From the NCBI RefSeq assembly GCF_003234565.1, contig NZ_QKTU01000013.1, positions 1 through 64,000 on the forward strand: a stretch of DNA of 64,000 bases. The letters are read 5' to 3'. Source of the DNA: Curtobacterium sp. MCBD17_013. GTDB lineage: Bacteria > Actinomycetota > Actinomycetes > Actinomycetales > Microbacteriaceae. Made by a program: the position numbers and the translations under genes. Each line of letters opens with the position of its first letter. Position 1 is the stretch's first letter. The notes beneath the pieces are model-generated. The model worked only from the letters and a program-made list of their open reading frames with translations, made no database searches and had not been told where the DNA came from. Below, piece by piece: positions 32,577-42,411 of the stretch.

Positions 32577-35552
32577 ATGGCCGGGAGCACCAAGTCGTCG
32601 TCGCGCGCGTCCTCGGGGTCCCGCGCGTCCTCGGGGTCGCGGGCGTCCTCGCCCGCGCGCGGGTCCGGCGGCACGGGGGCCCGCGGCAGCACCTCCCGGA
32701 CCCAGGCGACCACCCGGAAGCTCCCGCAACCGGTCGAGGTCGTCGGGCCGAACCCCCTCGTGACCGCCTGGACGGGTGCAGCGCACGGTGTCGGCGCGGT
32801 GTTCCGGCTGCTCGGCAAGGAGTCGCTCGAGCACGACGAACGACGCGACGGCTTCCCGTTCCTGCTGTTCCTGCTCGCGATCGCCGGTGCCGTGGTCGAG
32901 TGGCTCAACCCCGCCAACCCGGTCGCGGTGGCCCTGGACGCCTACACGTTCGGTGGTCTGTTCGGTCGGCTCGCGGTCGCGTTGCCGGTCATCATGATCG
33001 TGTTCGCCGGGTGGTTGTTCCGGCATCCCGCGTCCGTGCACGACAACACCCGCATCGGCATCGGCCTGGGGTTGCTCGTCATCGGCATCTCCTCCGTCTG
33101 TCACATCTACGGCGGTCAGCCCCCGGCGTCCGACGGCATGCCCGTGCTCGCACAGGCGGGCGGGATCATCGGCTGGGTGGTGATCGGCTGGATCGTCGCG
33201 GCCGCGACCGCGTGGATCGCCACCCCCGTGGCCGTGGCGCTCATCGCGCTCTCGCTGTTCATCATCACGAAGACGCCCCCGAACCACGTGGGTCGACGCG
33301 TGCACGAGCTCTACGCGTACCTGTTCGGCACGCCGGGGCCGGCTCCGATCGACGCGGACGCACCCGCGCCCGTGGCACCGCGCCGTGGCCGGAACACCTC
33401 GGCGTCGTCGTCGTTCGACCCGTTCGAGGACCTCGACGGCGACGGCAGCGGCGACGGCTCGGGCGAGGGCGAGCCCGGGACGCTCCCGTGGTGGCGGCGC
33501 AACAAGACCGGGCGCGAGGAGGATCCCGCCTACGACACCCCCGTGCTCCCGCACGCCGAGACGTCCGGCGCCGCGGCCGCCACCGGCCGCGGCGCCGCGG
33601 CTGCGCCGGTCGCCCCGGGTCCGGTCGGGGTCGCGGGAGCGGTGGGCTCGGGCGCCGCGGCGGGCCTCGTCGACCTGACGCCGGCCGAACCCGTGTCGGT
33701 CAACCTCAACGACTCGCTCGAACAGGACGTCGCCGAGGACCTCGACCGCGCCGAGGAGGCCCTCCGTGCGTTCGACGCGCAGGCGCCGGGCCGCGTGCGC
33801 CACGACGAGGCCCAGGCCGCGACCGAGGTCATCCGTCCCGCCGTGGCCGAGCCCGTCACGGACGTGCTGCCCCTCGACGAAGACGAGCAGGACGGCCTGC
33901 CCGACACGACCGCCGACGACGCTCCGGCCGCGCCCTACCGCCTGCCCGCCGCCTCGACGCTGAGCCCGGGCACCCCCGCGACGGCGCACAGCACCGCGAA
34001 CGACGAGATGGTGGCGGCGATCACCGGCGTCCTCACCGAGTTCAAGGTCGACGCCAAGGTCACCGGGTTCTCGCGCGGCCCGACGGTCACCCGGTACGAG
34101 ATCGAGCTCGGCCCGGGGGTCAAGGTCGAGCGCGTCACGGCGTTGAGCAAGAACCTGTCGTACGCGGTCGCCTCGAACGAGGTCCGCATCCTCTCGCCGA
34201 TCCCCGGCAAGAGCGCGATCGGCGTCGAGATCCCGAACTCGGACCGCGAGATCGTCTCGCTCGGCGACGTGCTGCGGTCGAACGCGGCCACGAAGTCGAA
34301 GCACCCGATGACCATCGGCGTCGGCAAGGACGTCGAGGGCGGCTTCGTCGTGGCGAACCTCGCGAAGATGCCGCACCTCCTGGTCGCCGGCTCCACGGGG
34401 TCCGGCAAGTCGAGCTTCGTCAACTCGATGATCACGTCGCTCCTCATGCGCGCGAAGCCGAGCGAGGTCCGCATGGTCCTCGTCGACCCGAAGCGCGTCG
34501 AGCTCTCGATCTACGCCGGTGTCCCGCACCTCATCACCCCCATCATCACGAATCCGAAGAAGGCGGCCGAGGCGCTGCAGTGGGTCGTGAAGGAGATGGA
34601 CATGCGGTACGACGACCTCGCGTCGTTCGGGTTCCGGCACGTCGACGACTTCAACCGTGCCGTGGCGAACGACGAGATCGTCCTGCCCGCCGGCAGCGAG
34701 CGGAAGCTCAAGCCCTACCCGTACCTCCTCGTCGTGGTGGACGAGCTCGCGGACCTCATGCTCGTCGCCCCGCGCGACGTCGAGGACTCGATCGTCCGCA
34801 TCACGCAGCTCGCCCGGGCGGCCGGCATCCACCTCGTCCTCGCGACGCAGCGTCCCTCGGTGGACGTCGTCACGGGGCTCATCAAGGCGAACGTGCCGTC
34901 GCGGCTCGCGTTCGCGGTGACGAGCGTGACGGACTCCCGGGTCATCCTCGACCAGCCGGGAGCCGACAAGCTCATCGGCCAGGGCGACGGACTGTTCCTG
35001 CCGATGGGGTCGTCGAAGGCCGTCCGCGTGCAGGGCGCCTGGGTGCAGGAGAGCGAGATCGCCGAGGTCGTCGCGCACGTCACCCGCCAGGCCCGCCCGG
35101 AGTACCGCCAGGACGTCCAGGCGGTCGTCGAGCGCAAGGAGATCGACGCCGACATCGGTGACGACCTCGAGCTCCTCCTCGCGGCCGTGGAGCAGGTCGT
35201 CTCGACGCAGTTCGGGTCGACCTCGATGCTCCAGCGGAAGCTCCGCGTGGGCTTCGCCAAGGCGGGGCGGCTCATGGACCTCATGGAGTCACGCGAGATC
35301 GTCGGGCCGAGCGAGGGCTCGAAGGCCCGCGACGTCCTCATCACGGTCGAGCAGCTTCCCGAGACCCTCGCGCGACTCCGGGGTGAGGAGCCCCCCGCGC
35401 CGGCCGCCCCGGTCACCCCGACGCGCGACGGCGCGGAGGGCGACGTCGGGTACCGCGGGTCCGACGACCCGGTCGCCGACATGACCCGTGGGTACGATGA
35501 GGTCGAGAGCGATCCGGACGAGGACGCCTGGAGCCTGACCGGCAGGGAGTGA
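32577..35552 (+). CDS. ftsK: DNA translocase FtsK
   Basis: A 991-residue FtsK/SpoIIIE translocase that pumps chromosomal DNA at the division septum. A low-complexity Ser/Arg/Ala N-terminus (1-45) precedes four membrane helices (about 80-235), an acidic Ala/Pro linker, and the motor. Walker A is GSTGSGKS at 605-612 and Walker B is [14 protein letters not shown]. The C-terminal gamma winged-helix ([31 protein letters not shown]), which reads polar DNA sequences, is present. ATG 32577 is supported by a leaderless -10. pgsA starts six bases later. The order ftsK-pgsA-cinA-clgR-recA is standard in actinobacteria; here rnj and ftsK are separated by the sugar operon. Confidence 0.96.
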   Translation: MAGSTKSSSRASSGSRASSGSRASSPARGSGGTGARGSTSRTQATTRKLPQPVEVVGPNPLVTAWTGAAHGVGAVFRLLGKESLEHDERRDGFPFLLFLLAIAGAVVEWLNPANPVAVALDAYTFGGLFGRLAVALPVIMIVFAGWLFRHPASVHDNTRIGIGLGLLVIGISSVCHIYGGQPPASDGMPVLAQAGGIIGWVVIGWIVAAATAWIATPVAVALIALSLFIITKTPPNHVGRRVHELYAYLFGTPGPAPIDADAPAPVAPRRGRNTSASSSFDPFEDLDGDGSGDGSGEGEPGTLPWWRRNKTGREEDPAYDTPVLPHAETSGAAAATGRGAAAAPVAPGPVGVAGAVGSGAAAGLVDLTPAEPVSVNLNDSLEQDVAEDLDRAEEALRAFDAQAPGRVRHDEAQAATEVIRPAVAEPVTDVLPLDEDEQDGLPDTTADDAPAAPYRLPAASTLSPGTPATAHSTANDEMVAAITGVLTEFKVDAKVTGFSRGPTVTRYEIELGPGVKVERVTALSKNLSYAVASNEVRILSPIPGKSAIGVEIPNSDREIVSLGDVLRSNAATKSKHPMTIGVGKDVEGGFVVANLAKMPHLLVAGSTGSGKSSFVNSMITSLLMRAKPSEVRMVLVDPKRVELSIYAGVPHLITPIITNPKKAAEALQWVVKEMDMRYDDLASFGFRHVDDFNRAVANDEIVLPAGSERKLKPYPYLLVVVDELADLMLVAPRDVEDSIVRITQLARAAGIHLVLATQRPSVDVVTGLIKANVPSRLAFAVTSVTDSRVILDQPGADKLIGQGDGLFLPMGSSKAVRVQGAWVQESEIAEVVAHVTRQARPEYRQDVQAVVERKEIDADIGDDLELLLAAVEQVVSTQFGSTSMLQRKLRVGFAKAGRLMDLMESREIVGPSEGSKARDVLITVEQLPETLARLRGEEPPAPAAPVTPTRDGAEGDVGYRGSDDPVADMTRGYDEVESDPDEDAWSLTGRE
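32604..32651 (+). repeat. 18-bp in-frame repeat in ftsK
   Basis: The codons for Arg-Ala-Ser-Ser-Gly-Ser occur twice, and a third copy ends after Arg-Ala-Ser-Ser, in the predicted disordered N-terminus of FtsK. Such a repeat can vary in number without breaking the frame. Confidence 0.8.
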
Positions 35553-35557
35553 TCACC

Positions 35558-36199
35558 ATGAGCGCCTCCGGTGAGTCCACCGCGACGCAGAAGCGGTTCC
35601 CGTGGCGGGGGCGGGTGATCCGATCGGGATCGGGGCCGGCGTCGACCGCGAACGTCGCCAACGTCATCACCGTCATCCGGATCCTGATGGCGCCGGTGTT
35701 CTTCGTCTTCCTGCTCCTCGACGCGGGGCAGGACGGTCCCCTCCGGATCTGGGCAGCCGTGCTGTTCGTGGTCGCGATCGTCACCGACAGCGCCGACGGC
35801 ATCATCGCCCGCCGGCAGAACCTCGTCACCGACTTCGGCAAGCTCGTCGACCCGATCGCCGACAAGGTGCTCATCGGCGGCGCCCTCGTCTCGCTCTCGG
35901 TGCTCGGGGAACTGCCCTGGTACGTCACCGTCCTCATCATGGTGCGCGAGATCGGCATCACGGTCTTCCGCTTCGCGGTGCTGAGCGACCGGGTCATCCC
36001 CGCGAGCCGCGGCGGCAAGGTCAAGACGGTCCTGCAGGCCGTCGCGATCACCCTGGCCCTCATCCCCTTCTGGAACGTCTTCGGCGGTTGGGTGCACGTC
36101 GTCGACGCCGTCCTCATGGTGTTGGCGTTCCTCGCGACGATCCTGAGCGGTCTCGACTACCTGTGGCAGGCCTGGCGGCACGGCCGGGAGGCGCGGTGA
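35558..36199 (+). CDS. pgsA: CDP-diacylglycerol-glycerol-3-phosphate 3-phosphatidyltransferase
   Basis: A 213-residue membrane enzyme making phosphatidylglycerol phosphate from CDP-diacylglycerol. The CDP-alcohol phosphotransferase signature D-x2-DG-x2-AR-x8-G-x3-D-x3-D is complete in DSADGIIARRQNLV then TDFGKLVDPIAD. Several hydrophobic helices span the rest. ATG 35558 was chosen because GGAG lies eight bases upstream; GTG 35549 is an alternative. The final GTGA overlaps the start of the cinA-like gene. Confidence 0.93.
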   Translation: MSASGESTATQKRFPWRGRVIRSGSGPASTANVANVITVIRILMAPVFFVFLLLDAGQDGPLRIWAAVLFVVAIVTDSADGIIARRQNLVTDFGKLVDPIADKVLIGGALVSLSVLGELPWYVTVLIMVREIGITVFRFAVLSDRVIPASRGGKVKTVLQAVAITLALIPFWNVFGGWVHVVDAVLMVLAFLATILSGLDYLWQAWRHGREAR

Positions 36200-36732
36200 C
36201 GGTCACCGACGCACCCGACGCTGTCGTGCCTCCCGGCTCGCTGGCGGTCGCGATCGTGCGCGCACTCGCGGCGCGCGGCGAGACGCTCGCCGTCGCGGAG
36301 TCGCTCACCGGCGGTCTCGTCGTGGCGGAGCTCGTCGCCGTCCCGGGTGCGAGCGCGGTCGTGCGCGGGGGTGTGGTCGCCTACGCGACGCCGTTGAAGC
36401 ACCGGCTGCTCGGCGTCGACGCGGCGCTGCTGGCGACCCGGGGGGCGGTCGATCCGGAGGTCGCGCGGCAGATGGCGACCGGGGTGCGTGCGGCGACGGC
36501 GGTCGACGGCCTCGCGGCGACCTGGGGCATCAGCACGACGGGCGTCGCCGGACCGGAACCGCAGGACGGCAAGCCGGTCGGCACGGTGTTCGTCGGGATC
36601 GCGCGGGCCGGTGTCGCGGAGGCGTCCGAACTCCGGCTCGATGGTGACCGTGCGGCAATCCGCGCGGGGGCCGTCTCCGAACTCCTCACACGCTTGCACC
36701 AGGCGGTCACGGCGAGCACGTCCGGGGAATAG
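36196..36732 (+). CDS. cinA: CinA-type nicotinamide-nucleotide amidohydrolase (PncC domain)
   Basis: A 178-residue protein made only of the CinA C-terminal domain, equivalent to PncC, which deamidates nicotinamide mononucleotide. AESLTGGLVVAELVAVPGASAVVRGGVVAYA and TWGISTTGVAGPEPQDGKPVGTVFVGIA are the family motifs. The N-terminal molybdopterin-binding half of full CinA is absent, as is usual in actinobacteria at this locus. GTG 36196 overlaps the pgsA stop by four bases. The clgR gene follows after about 150 bases. Confidence 0.93.
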   Translation: MTVTDAPDAVVPPGSLAVAIVRALAARGETLAVAESLTGGLVVAELVAVPGASAVVRGGVVAYATPLKHRLLGVDAALLATRGAVDPEVARQMATGVRAATAVDGLAATWGISTTGVAGPEPQDGKPVGTVFVGIARAGVAEASELRLDGDRAAIRAGAVSELLTRLHQAVTASTSGE

Positions 36733-36884
36733 GGCGCGTTTCCATCCGGTTACAAGTGGTGCATTCACAAGCACCACCCAGAGCCCCCTGGTTAGCATGC
36801 ACGAACCGGCGGCGATAGTGTTGCTGTCCCGTTCTCGGTCACCGGGATCGAGCGGGATCGGGATGACAGGAAGGAGGAGTTCTC

Positions 36885-37196
36885 ATGGTTCTCGTTCGTC
36901 AGGAAATCGGCGATGTCCTGCGGGACTTCCGCTTGCAGAAGGGCCGGACCCTCCGTCAGGTCGCCAGCAAGGCCAGTGTCGCGCTCGGATACCTGAGCGA
37001 GGTGGAGCGCGGTCAGAAGGAAGCCAGCTCCGAGATCCTCGCTTCGGTCGCCGACGCGCTCGACACGCCCATCTCGGTCATCATGCGCGAAGTCGGTGAC
37101 CGCCTCGCGGTCGTCGAGGGGATCACCTCCCCGGTTCCGGACATGCTGCCGGACGACCTCGTCGCCGAGTTCGACAACGACCTCGCGGTGCGCTGA
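36885..37196 (+). CDS. clgR: XRE-family transcriptional activator ClgR
   Basis: A 103-residue regulator with an HTH at about residues 10-65 (IGDVLRDFRLQKGRTLRQVASKASVALGYLSEVERGQKEASSEILASVADAL). ClgR activates clpP, clpC and related stress-protease genes in actinobacteria; the location between cinA and recA is diagnostic. The C-terminus ends in hydrophobic residues and charged Asp/Arg, and ClgR is itself a Clp substrate in relatives. AGGAAGGAG precedes ATG 36885. TAGTGT at 36816-36821 is a possible -10. A strong terminator follows, so it is transcribed separately from recA. Confidence 0.92.
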   Translation: MVLVRQEIGDVLRDFRLQKGRTLRQVASKASVALGYLSEVERGQKEASSEILASVADALDTPISVIMREVGDRLAVVEGITSPVPDMLPDDLVAEFDNDLAVR

Positions 37197-37210
37197 GCGC
37201 AGTCCGCGTC

Positions 37211-37244
37211 GGAACGCCCCGGTCCTGCTGGACCGGGGCGTTCC
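37211..37244 (+). terminator. Terminator after clgR
   Basis: Perfect 15-base arms beginning GGAACGCCCC fold around loop TGCT, 14 bases after the clgR stop. Confidence 0.9.
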
Positions 37245-37331
37245 GCGTTCCGGGGGCGCGGCGATCAGGGCCAGCGGCGGTGGCCGCCTCGACGAGCGCG
37301 TCCGGCCCCGCCTCGTGTCCGGGGTCCTGGC

Positions 37332-37337
37332 TACCAT
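37332..37337 (+). promoter_or_regulatory. -10 of leaderless promoter for DUF3046 gene
   Basis: TACCAT ends six bases before GTG 37344, and no Shine-Dalgarno sequence is present. Confidence 0.5.
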
Positions 37338-37343
37338 GGGACC

Positions 37344-37568
37344 GTGCGCGTGAGTGAGTTCTGGCAGGCGGTCGAGGACGAGTTCGGTCCGGCCTACGGT
37401 CAGGTGGTCACGCGCGACGTCGTCCTCGGGGCGGTGGGCGGACGCTCGGCGGCCGACGCGCTCGCGGCGGGGGTGCCGGCCCGCGACGTCTGGGAGGCCC
37501 TGTGCGACGCGCAGGACGTGCCCGTCGGACGGCGGCACGGCAAGGGCCTCCGCGCTCCGCGCGACTGA
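37344..37568 (+). CDS. DUF3046 family protein
   Basis: A 74-residue acidic protein. It matches the small DUF3046 family, which is conserved directly before recA in actinobacteria: [38 protein letters not shown], then [19 protein letters not shown]. The function is unknown. The first SOS-like box of recA begins eight bases after its stop, so it is not clearly part of the SOS unit. It has no membrane segment or known catalytic motif. Confidence 0.87.
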   Translation: MRVSEFWQAVEDEFGPAYGQVVTRDVVLGAVGGRSAADALAAGVPARDVWEALCDAQDVPVGRRHGKGLRAPRD

Positions 37569-37575
37569 CGCCCAC

Positions 37576-37591
37576 TCGAACACGTCTTCGG
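37576..37591 (+). promoter_or_regulatory. Degenerate LexA (SOS) box upstream of recA
   Basis: TCGAACACGTCTTCGG keeps a perfect left half (TCGAAC) and four of six bases of the right half GTTCGA. It starts 24 bases before the perfect box. Confidence 0.5.
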
Positions 37592-37599
37592 CGTGTTGC

Positions 37600-37615
37600 T
37601 CGAACGGGTGTTCGA
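37600..37615 (+). promoter_or_regulatory. LexA (SOS) box of recA, perfect palindrome
   Basis: TCGAACGGGTGTTCGA fits the actinobacterial SOS consensus TCGAAC-N4-GTTCGA exactly. It covers the expected -35 position of a promoter whose -10 is TACCGT at 37624-37629, so bound LexA would block RNA polymerase. Confidence 0.9.
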
Positions 37616-37821
37616 CCCGGTGCTACCGTCCTGCACAGATGCTCGTGGCGACGTACCGTCCACAGCGGTCTGCTCTCGGCGCGGTGATGTCGGTGGCCGG
37701 TCGTAGGTTCGGTCCATCGGATGAGCATCCGAGCCTTGTCGGTGAACCGAGGACCCTGCCCCACCGGTCCTCGCGAAGGCGACAGCCTACAGGCGCCGTA
37801 CACGAGCAGAAGGAGCGCATC

Positions 37822-38892
37822 ATGCCCTCACCCGCAGACCGCGAGAAGGCCCTCGAGACCGCACTCGCCCAGATCGACCGACAGTTCGGCAAGGGCACGG
37901 TGATGCGCCTCGGGAGTGACGAACGCGCCCCCGTCGCCACCATCCCCACCGGATCCGTGGCGCTCGACGTCGCTCTCGGCATCGGCGGCCTCCCGCGTGG
38001 TCGCATCATCGAGATCTACGGTCCGGAGTCCTCCGGCAAGACGACCCTGACGCTGCACGCCATCGCGAACGCGCAGCGCAACGGCGGCATCGCGGCCTTC
38101 ATCGACGCGGAGCACGCCCTCGACCCCGAGTACGCGAAGAATCTCGGCGTCGACATCGACGCGCTCCTCGTCTCCCAGCCCGACACGGGTGAGCAGGCGC
38201 TCGAGATCGCGGACATGCTCGTCCGTTCGGGCTCGATCGACCTGGTCGTGGTCGACTCCGTGGCCGCGCTCGTGCCCCGCGCCGAGATCGAGGGCGAGAT
38301 GGGCGACTCACACGTCGGCCTCCAGGCCCGCCTCATGTCGCAGGCACTCCGGAAGCTGGCCGGTGGGCTCAACCAGACGCAGACCACAATGATCTTCATC
38401 AACCAGCTGCGCGAGAAGATCGGCGTGTTCTTCGGCAGCCCGGAGACCACCGCTGGCGGTAAGGCGCTCAAGTTCTACGCCTCGGTCCGGCTGGACATCC
38501 GCCGCATCGAGACCCTGAAGGACGGCACCGAGGCCGTGGGCAACCGCACCCGGGTCAAGGTCGTCAAGAACAAGATGGCGCCGCCCTTCAAGCAGGCCGA
38601 GTTCGACATCCTCTACGGCGTGGGGATCTCGCGCGAGGGCTCGTTGCTCGACTTCGGTGTGGAGCACGGCATCGTCAAGAAGTCGGGCGCCTGGTACACG
38701 TACGAGGGCGACCAGCTCGGCCAGGGCAAGGAGAACTCGCGCAACTTCCTCATCCAGAACGGCGACATCGCCGCCGAGATCGAGCGCAAGATCCTCGCGA
38801 AGCTCGGTGTCGGTGCTGCCGCTGCCACCGCTGACGTCCCGGCGCCGGTCGAGTCCCTCGAGAAGAAACTCGCCGCCAAGAAGGGCGCGTGA
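37822..38892 (+). CDS. recA: Recombinase A
   Basis: A 356-residue RecA that drives homologous recombination and LexA self-cleavage. Walker [12 protein letters not shown] is near residue 68; Walker B ([14 protein letters not shown]) and the DNA-binding loops ([22 protein letters not shown] and [21 protein letters not shown]) are present. No intein interrupts it. AAGGAG precedes ATG 37822; the frame is open 150 codons upstream but that part is promoter DNA. The last four bases overlap recX. Control by LexA is shown by the SOS box at 37600-37615. Confidence 0.98.
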   Translation: MPSPADREKALETALAQIDRQFGKGTVMRLGSDERAPVATIPTGSVALDVALGIGGLPRGRIIEIYGPESSGKTTLTLHAIANAQRNGGIAAFIDAEHALDPEYAKNLGVDIDALLVSQPDTGEQALEIADMLVRSGSIDLVVVDSVAALVPRAEIEGEMGDSHVGLQARLMSQALRKLAGGLNQTQTTMIFINQLREKIGVFFGSPETTAGGKALKFYASVRLDIRRIETLKDGTEAVGNRTRVKVVKNKMAPPFKQAEFDILYGVGISREGSLLDFGVEHGIVKKSGAWYTYEGDQLGQGKENSRNFLIQNGDIAAEIERKILAKLGVGAAAATADVPAPVESLEKKLAAKKGA

Positions 38893-39758
38893 GCTCCCGA
38901 GACAGCTCCATGCCTGACGACGGCCTCGCACCGGTCACCGACATCTTCGGTGCGCGGTCGTCGGCACGGGCGACGTCGTCCCGGCGCGGACCGGCGGAAG
39001 GCGGAGCACCGTCTGCCGAGCCCGACGCACGCGGCGCGAGCATGGGCGGCCCGGACGGGGATGACGCGATCCCGGTCGGTCTCGTCCGCGACGAGACCGA
39101 CGTCGACCGCCCGGACGCCTCCAACGCGTGGCTCCCTCCGGTGACGGGTTCCACCGTCGGGTCCGTCGAGACCGTCGGGCCCGCCGCCCCGGTGCGCCGA
39201 CTGCGGGCTGCCGACCGGGACGATGACGCCGAGCACGAGACGGTCGAGTCGCCACCCACGCAGGACGAGTTGCTCGCCGCGGCAGAGCGGATCAGCATCC
39301 GGGCGCTCAGCCGCCGTGGCACGAGCACGTCCGAGCTGCGGACCGTCCTCCTCGGCCGCGAACTCCCGGAGGACATCGTCGAGCACGAGATCGCTCGACT
39401 CGCCCGGGTCGGTCTCCTCGACGACGTGCGGCTCGCTGCCGACCTCGTCGACCGTCTGCACGACCGCAAGGGCCTGGGGCGACAAGGCGTGGTGGCGGAG
39501 CTCCGGCGGCGGGGCGTCGACCAGGCGGCGATCGACGCGGCCCTGGCGGACCAGGACGACGACGCGGCGGAGTCCGAGCGTGCGATCGAGTTGGCCCGCA
39601 AGCGCGCCGGACAGATGCGGGGGCTCGACCACGAGACCGCGGAGCGCCGGCTCTCGGGGTTCCTCATGCGCAAGGGCTACGGCGGATCGGTCGTGCGGAC
39701 CGCCGTCCGGATCGCACTCGACGGCGGCGGCCGACGGGGTGGCGTGCGCTTCGAGTAG
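38889..39758 (+). CDS. recX: Regulatory protein RecX
   Basis: A 289-residue protein whose C-terminal ~160 residues form RecX three-helix repeats ([45 protein letters not shown], then [25 protein letters not shown], then [21 protein letters not shown]). RecX inhibits RecA filaments. The N-terminal ~120 residues are an acidic, Pro/Ala-rich, probably disordered extension beyond the usual length of short RecX proteins. GTG 38889 overlaps recA (GTGA); ATG 38910 is an alternative. It is cotranscribed with recA and hence part of the SOS unit. Confidence 0.93.
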   Translation: MSSRDSSMPDDGLAPVTDIFGARSSARATSSRRGPAEGGAPSAEPDARGASMGGPDGDDAIPVGLVRDETDVDRPDASNAWLPPVTGSTVGSVETVGPAAPVRRLRAADRDDDAEHETVESPPTQDELLAAAERISIRALSRRGTSTSELRTVLLGRELPEDIVEHEIARLARVGLLDDVRLAADLVDRLHDRKGLGRQGVVAELRRRGVDQAAIDAALADQDDDAAESERAIELARKRAGQMRGLDHETAERRLSGFLMRKGYGGSVVRTAVRIALDGGGRRGGVRFE

Positions 39759-39799
39759 GCGGGCCGGGCCTGCCGGTCTGGGCGACGGTGACGCCGCCG

Positions 39800-39805
39800 T
39801 ACACT
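39800..39805 (+). promoter_or_regulatory. -10 of near-leaderless promoter for miaB
   Basis: TACACT ends nine bases before ATG 39815. No ribosome binding site is seen. Confidence 0.5.
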
Positions 39806-39814
39806 GACAGCACC

Positions 39815-41338
39815 ATGGCGACCACCACCGCAGCGCGCCCCCGCACCTACGAGGTCCGGACCTACGGGTGCCAGATGAACGTGCACGACTCGGAGCGTCT
39901 CAGCGGGTCACTCGAGGCGGCCGGGTACGTGCCGGCTGTGGACGAGCAGGCCGACGTCGTCGTGATCAACACCTGCGCGGTCCGCGAGAACGCGGACAAC
40001 CGCCTGTACGGCAACCTCGGCCACCTGGCCGGGGTCAAGCGTGAGCACGAGGGGCTGCAGATCGCCGTCGGTGGGTGCCTGGCGCAGAAGGACAAGAACG
40101 TCATCCTCGAGAAGGCCCCGTGGGTCGACGTCGTGTTCGGCACCCACAACATGGGCTCGCTGCCCGCGATGCTCGAGCGCGCACGCCACAACGGCGAGGC
40201 GCAGGTCGAGATCCTCGAGGCGCTCGAGGTGTTCCCATCGACGCTGCCCACCAAGCGGGACTCCACGCACAGCGGGTGGGTGTCGATCTCCGTCGGCTGC
40301 AACAACACGTGCACGTTCTGCATCGTCCCGTCGCTCCGGGGCAAGGAGAAGGACCGCCGACCGGGCGACGTCCTGGCCGAGATCCAGGCGCTCGTGGACG
40401 ACGGCGCGATCGAGGTCACATTGCTCGGCCAGAACGTCAACTCGTACGGCGTCGAGTTCGGCGACCGCCAGGCGTTCAGCAAACTCCTCCGCGCTGCCGG
40501 TTCGATCGAGGGGCTCGAGCGGGTCCGGTTCACCAGCCCGCACCCCGCCGCGTTCACCGACGACGTCATCGACGCCATGGCCGAGACGCCGAACGTGATG
40601 CCGCAGCTCCACATGCCGCTGCAGTCCGGCTCGGACCGCATCCTCCGGGCGATGCGGCGGAGCTACCGTAGCGACCGCTTCCTCGGGATCCTCGACCGGG
40701 TCCGCGCCCGCATCCCGCACGCGGCGATCTCGACCGACATCATCGTCGGTTTCCCCGGCGAGACCGAGGCCGACTTCCAGGACACGCTCCGGGTCGTCGA
40801 GCGTGCACGGTTCGCGTCGGCGTTCACGTTCCAGTACTCCATCCGCCCGGGGACGCCCGCGGCGACGATGGAGCAACAGGTGCCGAAGGAGGTCGTGCAG
40901 GACCGCTACGACCGACTCGTGGCGCTGCAGGACCGGATCGTCGCCGAGGAGAACGCACGGCAGGTCGGCCGAACGGTCGAGGTCCTCGTCGCGACGGGCG
41001 AGGGGCGGAAGGACGACGCGACGCACCGACTGAGCGGGCGGGCCGAGGACGCCCGTCTCGTGCACTTCGGTGTACCCGCCGGCTCGGAGGTCCCGCGCCC
41101 GGGCGACGTCGTGACGCTCGAGATCACGCGCGGCGCGCCCCGGTACCTCATCGCCGACACGAACGCGCCGCTGCGCGTCCGCCGCACCCGCGCGGGCGAC
41201 GCGTGGGACCGCGCGCAGGCCGCCTCGTGTGGCGTGCCGGTCCGGGCCGACGCCGGTGTGGCGGACGCTGCGGTCGGGCCCCGGCCGGTGTCGCTCGGGC
41301 TGCCGACGCTGCGGGTCGGCGCGCCTTCCGGCCGCTGA
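39815..41338 (+). CDS. miaB: tRNA-2-methylthio-N6-dimethylallyladenosine synthase
   Basis: A 507-residue radical-SAM methylthiotransferase acting on i6A37 of tRNAs. Order: N-terminal MTTase domain with three Cys ([24 protein letters not shown]), radical SAM motif [11 protein letters not shown], then a TRAM domain to about residue 450. The last ~50 residues are a low-complexity extension past the TRAM domain. ATG 39815 was chosen because the family homology begins shortly after and TACACT lies nine bases upstream. miaA, which makes its substrate, begins two bases after the stop, so both modification steps share a transcript. Confidence 0.96.
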   Translation: MATTTAARPRTYEVRTYGCQMNVHDSERLSGSLEAAGYVPAVDEQADVVVINTCAVRENADNRLYGNLGHLAGVKREHEGLQIAVGGCLAQKDKNVILEKAPWVDVVFGTHNMGSLPAMLERARHNGEAQVEILEALEVFPSTLPTKRDSTHSGWVSISVGCNNTCTFCIVPSLRGKEKDRRPGDVLAEIQALVDDGAIEVTLLGQNVNSYGVEFGDRQAFSKLLRAAGSIEGLERVRFTSPHPAAFTDDVIDAMAETPNVMPQLHMPLQSGSDRILRAMRRSYRSDRFLGILDRVRARIPHAAISTDIIVGFPGETEADFQDTLRVVERARFASAFTFQYSIRPGTPAATMEQQVPKEVVQDRYDRLVALQDRIVAEENARQVGRTVEVLVATGEGRKDDATHRLSGRAEDARLVHFGVPAGSEVPRPGDVVTLEITRGAPRYLIADTNAPLRVRRTRAGDAWDRAQAASCGVPVRADAGVADAAVGPRPVSLGLPTLRVGAPSGR

Positions 41339-41340
41339 CG

Positions 41341-42411
41341 GTGCTCGGGACGCCTGCATCGTCGGGGACATCGGCATCGGCATCGGCATCGGCGTCGGCG
41401 TCGGCGTCGTCGGAGGCGCGGGCCAGCGATCCGGGCGTGGAGGGCCCGGACGTCATCGCGATCGTGGGTGCCACGGGCACCGGCAAGTCGGACCTGGCGC
41501 TCGGCATCGCCGAAGCACTCCGCCGAGACGGTCTCCCCGCCGAGATCGTGAACGCCGACGCGATGCAGCTGTACCGCGGGATGGACATCGGGACGGCCAA
41601 GGTCCCGATCGCCGCCCGACGCGGTGTGCCGCATCGACTGCTCGACGTGCTCGACGTGACCGACGAGGCGAGCGTCGCGGCGTACCAGCGTGACGCCCGG
41701 GCGGCGATCGACGCCGTGGTCGGGGCGGGCGCGCCGGTCGTGCTCGTCGGCGGGAGCGGCCTGTACGTGTCGAGCGTGCTCCACGACCTGTCCTTCCCCG
41801 CCACGGATCCGGAACTCCGCGCGGCGCTCGAGCGCGAGGCGGACGAGCACGGGGCGGCCGCACTGCTCGAACGACTGCGTGCCCTCGACCCTGCGGCGGC
41901 GGCAGCGGTCGACCCGCGGAACACCCGGCGTCTGGTGCGCGCCGTCGAGGTCGCGACGAACCGGGATCCGGTGCGCCCGCGCCTCCCGTCCGCACCGCGG
42001 CCGTGGCGACCGATGCGGGTGCTGCACCTGCAACGGCGGCGTGAGGTCCTCGTGCCGATGCTGCACGAGCGTGCCGCGAGGATGTTCGACGACGGCCTCG
42101 TCGACGAGGTCGCGGGGCTCGTCGACGTCGGCCTGGAGGCCGGACGGACGGCCCGCGCGGCGATCGGCTACGCGCAGGCTCTCGACGTGCTGCACGGCCG
42201 CTCGGACCTCGAGGGCGCCGTGACGTCGACCGCGGTCGCGACGCGGCAGTACGCCCGCCGACAGGTTTCCTGGTTCCGGCGGCTGCGCGAGGCGGAGTCG
42301 CTCGACGTGACCGGAGCGGGCCACGACGACCTCGAGCGGGTGGCCGTCGCCGTGGCTGCCGACCGCGGCCGCGGGGACGCGTCCGAGGCCCTCGCTAGGA
42401 TCGGGGCGTGA
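41341..42411 (+). CDS. miaA: tRNA dimethylallyltransferase
   Basis: MiaA transfers a dimethylallyl group to A37 of tRNA. The P-loop GATGTGKS, the [19 protein letters not shown] motif, [10 protein letters not shown] and [10 protein letters not shown] are typical. With GTG 41341, two bases after the miaB stop, the protein has 356 residues and an N-terminal Ser-Ala repeat of hexanucleotide origin. An internal GTG at 41437 would start just before the P-loop, as most MiaA proteins do. Neither start has a Shine-Dalgarno sequence, so the true start is open. The stop overlaps the dapF start. Confidence 0.93.
   Translation: MLGTPASSGTSASASASASASASSEARASDPGVEGPDVIAIVGATGTGKSDLALGIAEALRRDGLPAEIVNADAMQLYRGMDIGTAKVPIAARRGVPHRLLDVLDVTDEASVAAYQRDARAAIDAVVGAGAPVVLVGGSGLYVSSVLHDLSFPATDPELRAALEREADEHGAAALLERLRALDPAAAAAVDPRNTRRLVRAVEVATNRDPVRPRLPSAPRPWRPMRVLHLQRRREVLVPMLHERAARMFDDGLVDEVAGLVDVGLEAGRTARAAIGYAQALDVLHGRSDLEGAVTSTAVATRQYARRQVSWFRRLREAESLDVTGAGHDDLERVAVAVAADRGRGDASEALARIGA
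41371..41406 (+). repeat. Hexanucleotide repeat at the 5' end of miaA
   Basis: TCGGCA three times followed by TCGGCG three times, 36 bases in all, encoding alternating Ser-Ala if translated. It lies between the two possible miaA starts. Being a multiple of three it would change length without a frameshift. Confidence 0.85.
42396..42401 (+). promoter_or_regulatory. -10 of leaderless promoter for dapF, inside miaA
   Basis: TAGGAT ends six bases before GTG 42408. It lies within the last codons of miaA and could give dapF its own transcript. Confidence 0.4.

Noticed and set aside
37736-37744. TTGTCGGTG upstream of recA, resembling the PafBC/RecA-NDp promoter motif of mycobacteria
   Set aside because: The expected TANNNT -10 is missing eight bases downstream (ACCCTG instead), so a LexA-independent promoter cannot be supported.
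37639-37821. N-terminal extension of RecA in the same frame, starting at ATG 37639
   Set aside because: RecA homology begins at ATG 37822 behind AAGGAG. The upstream part is promoter/leader DNA just after the SOS box.
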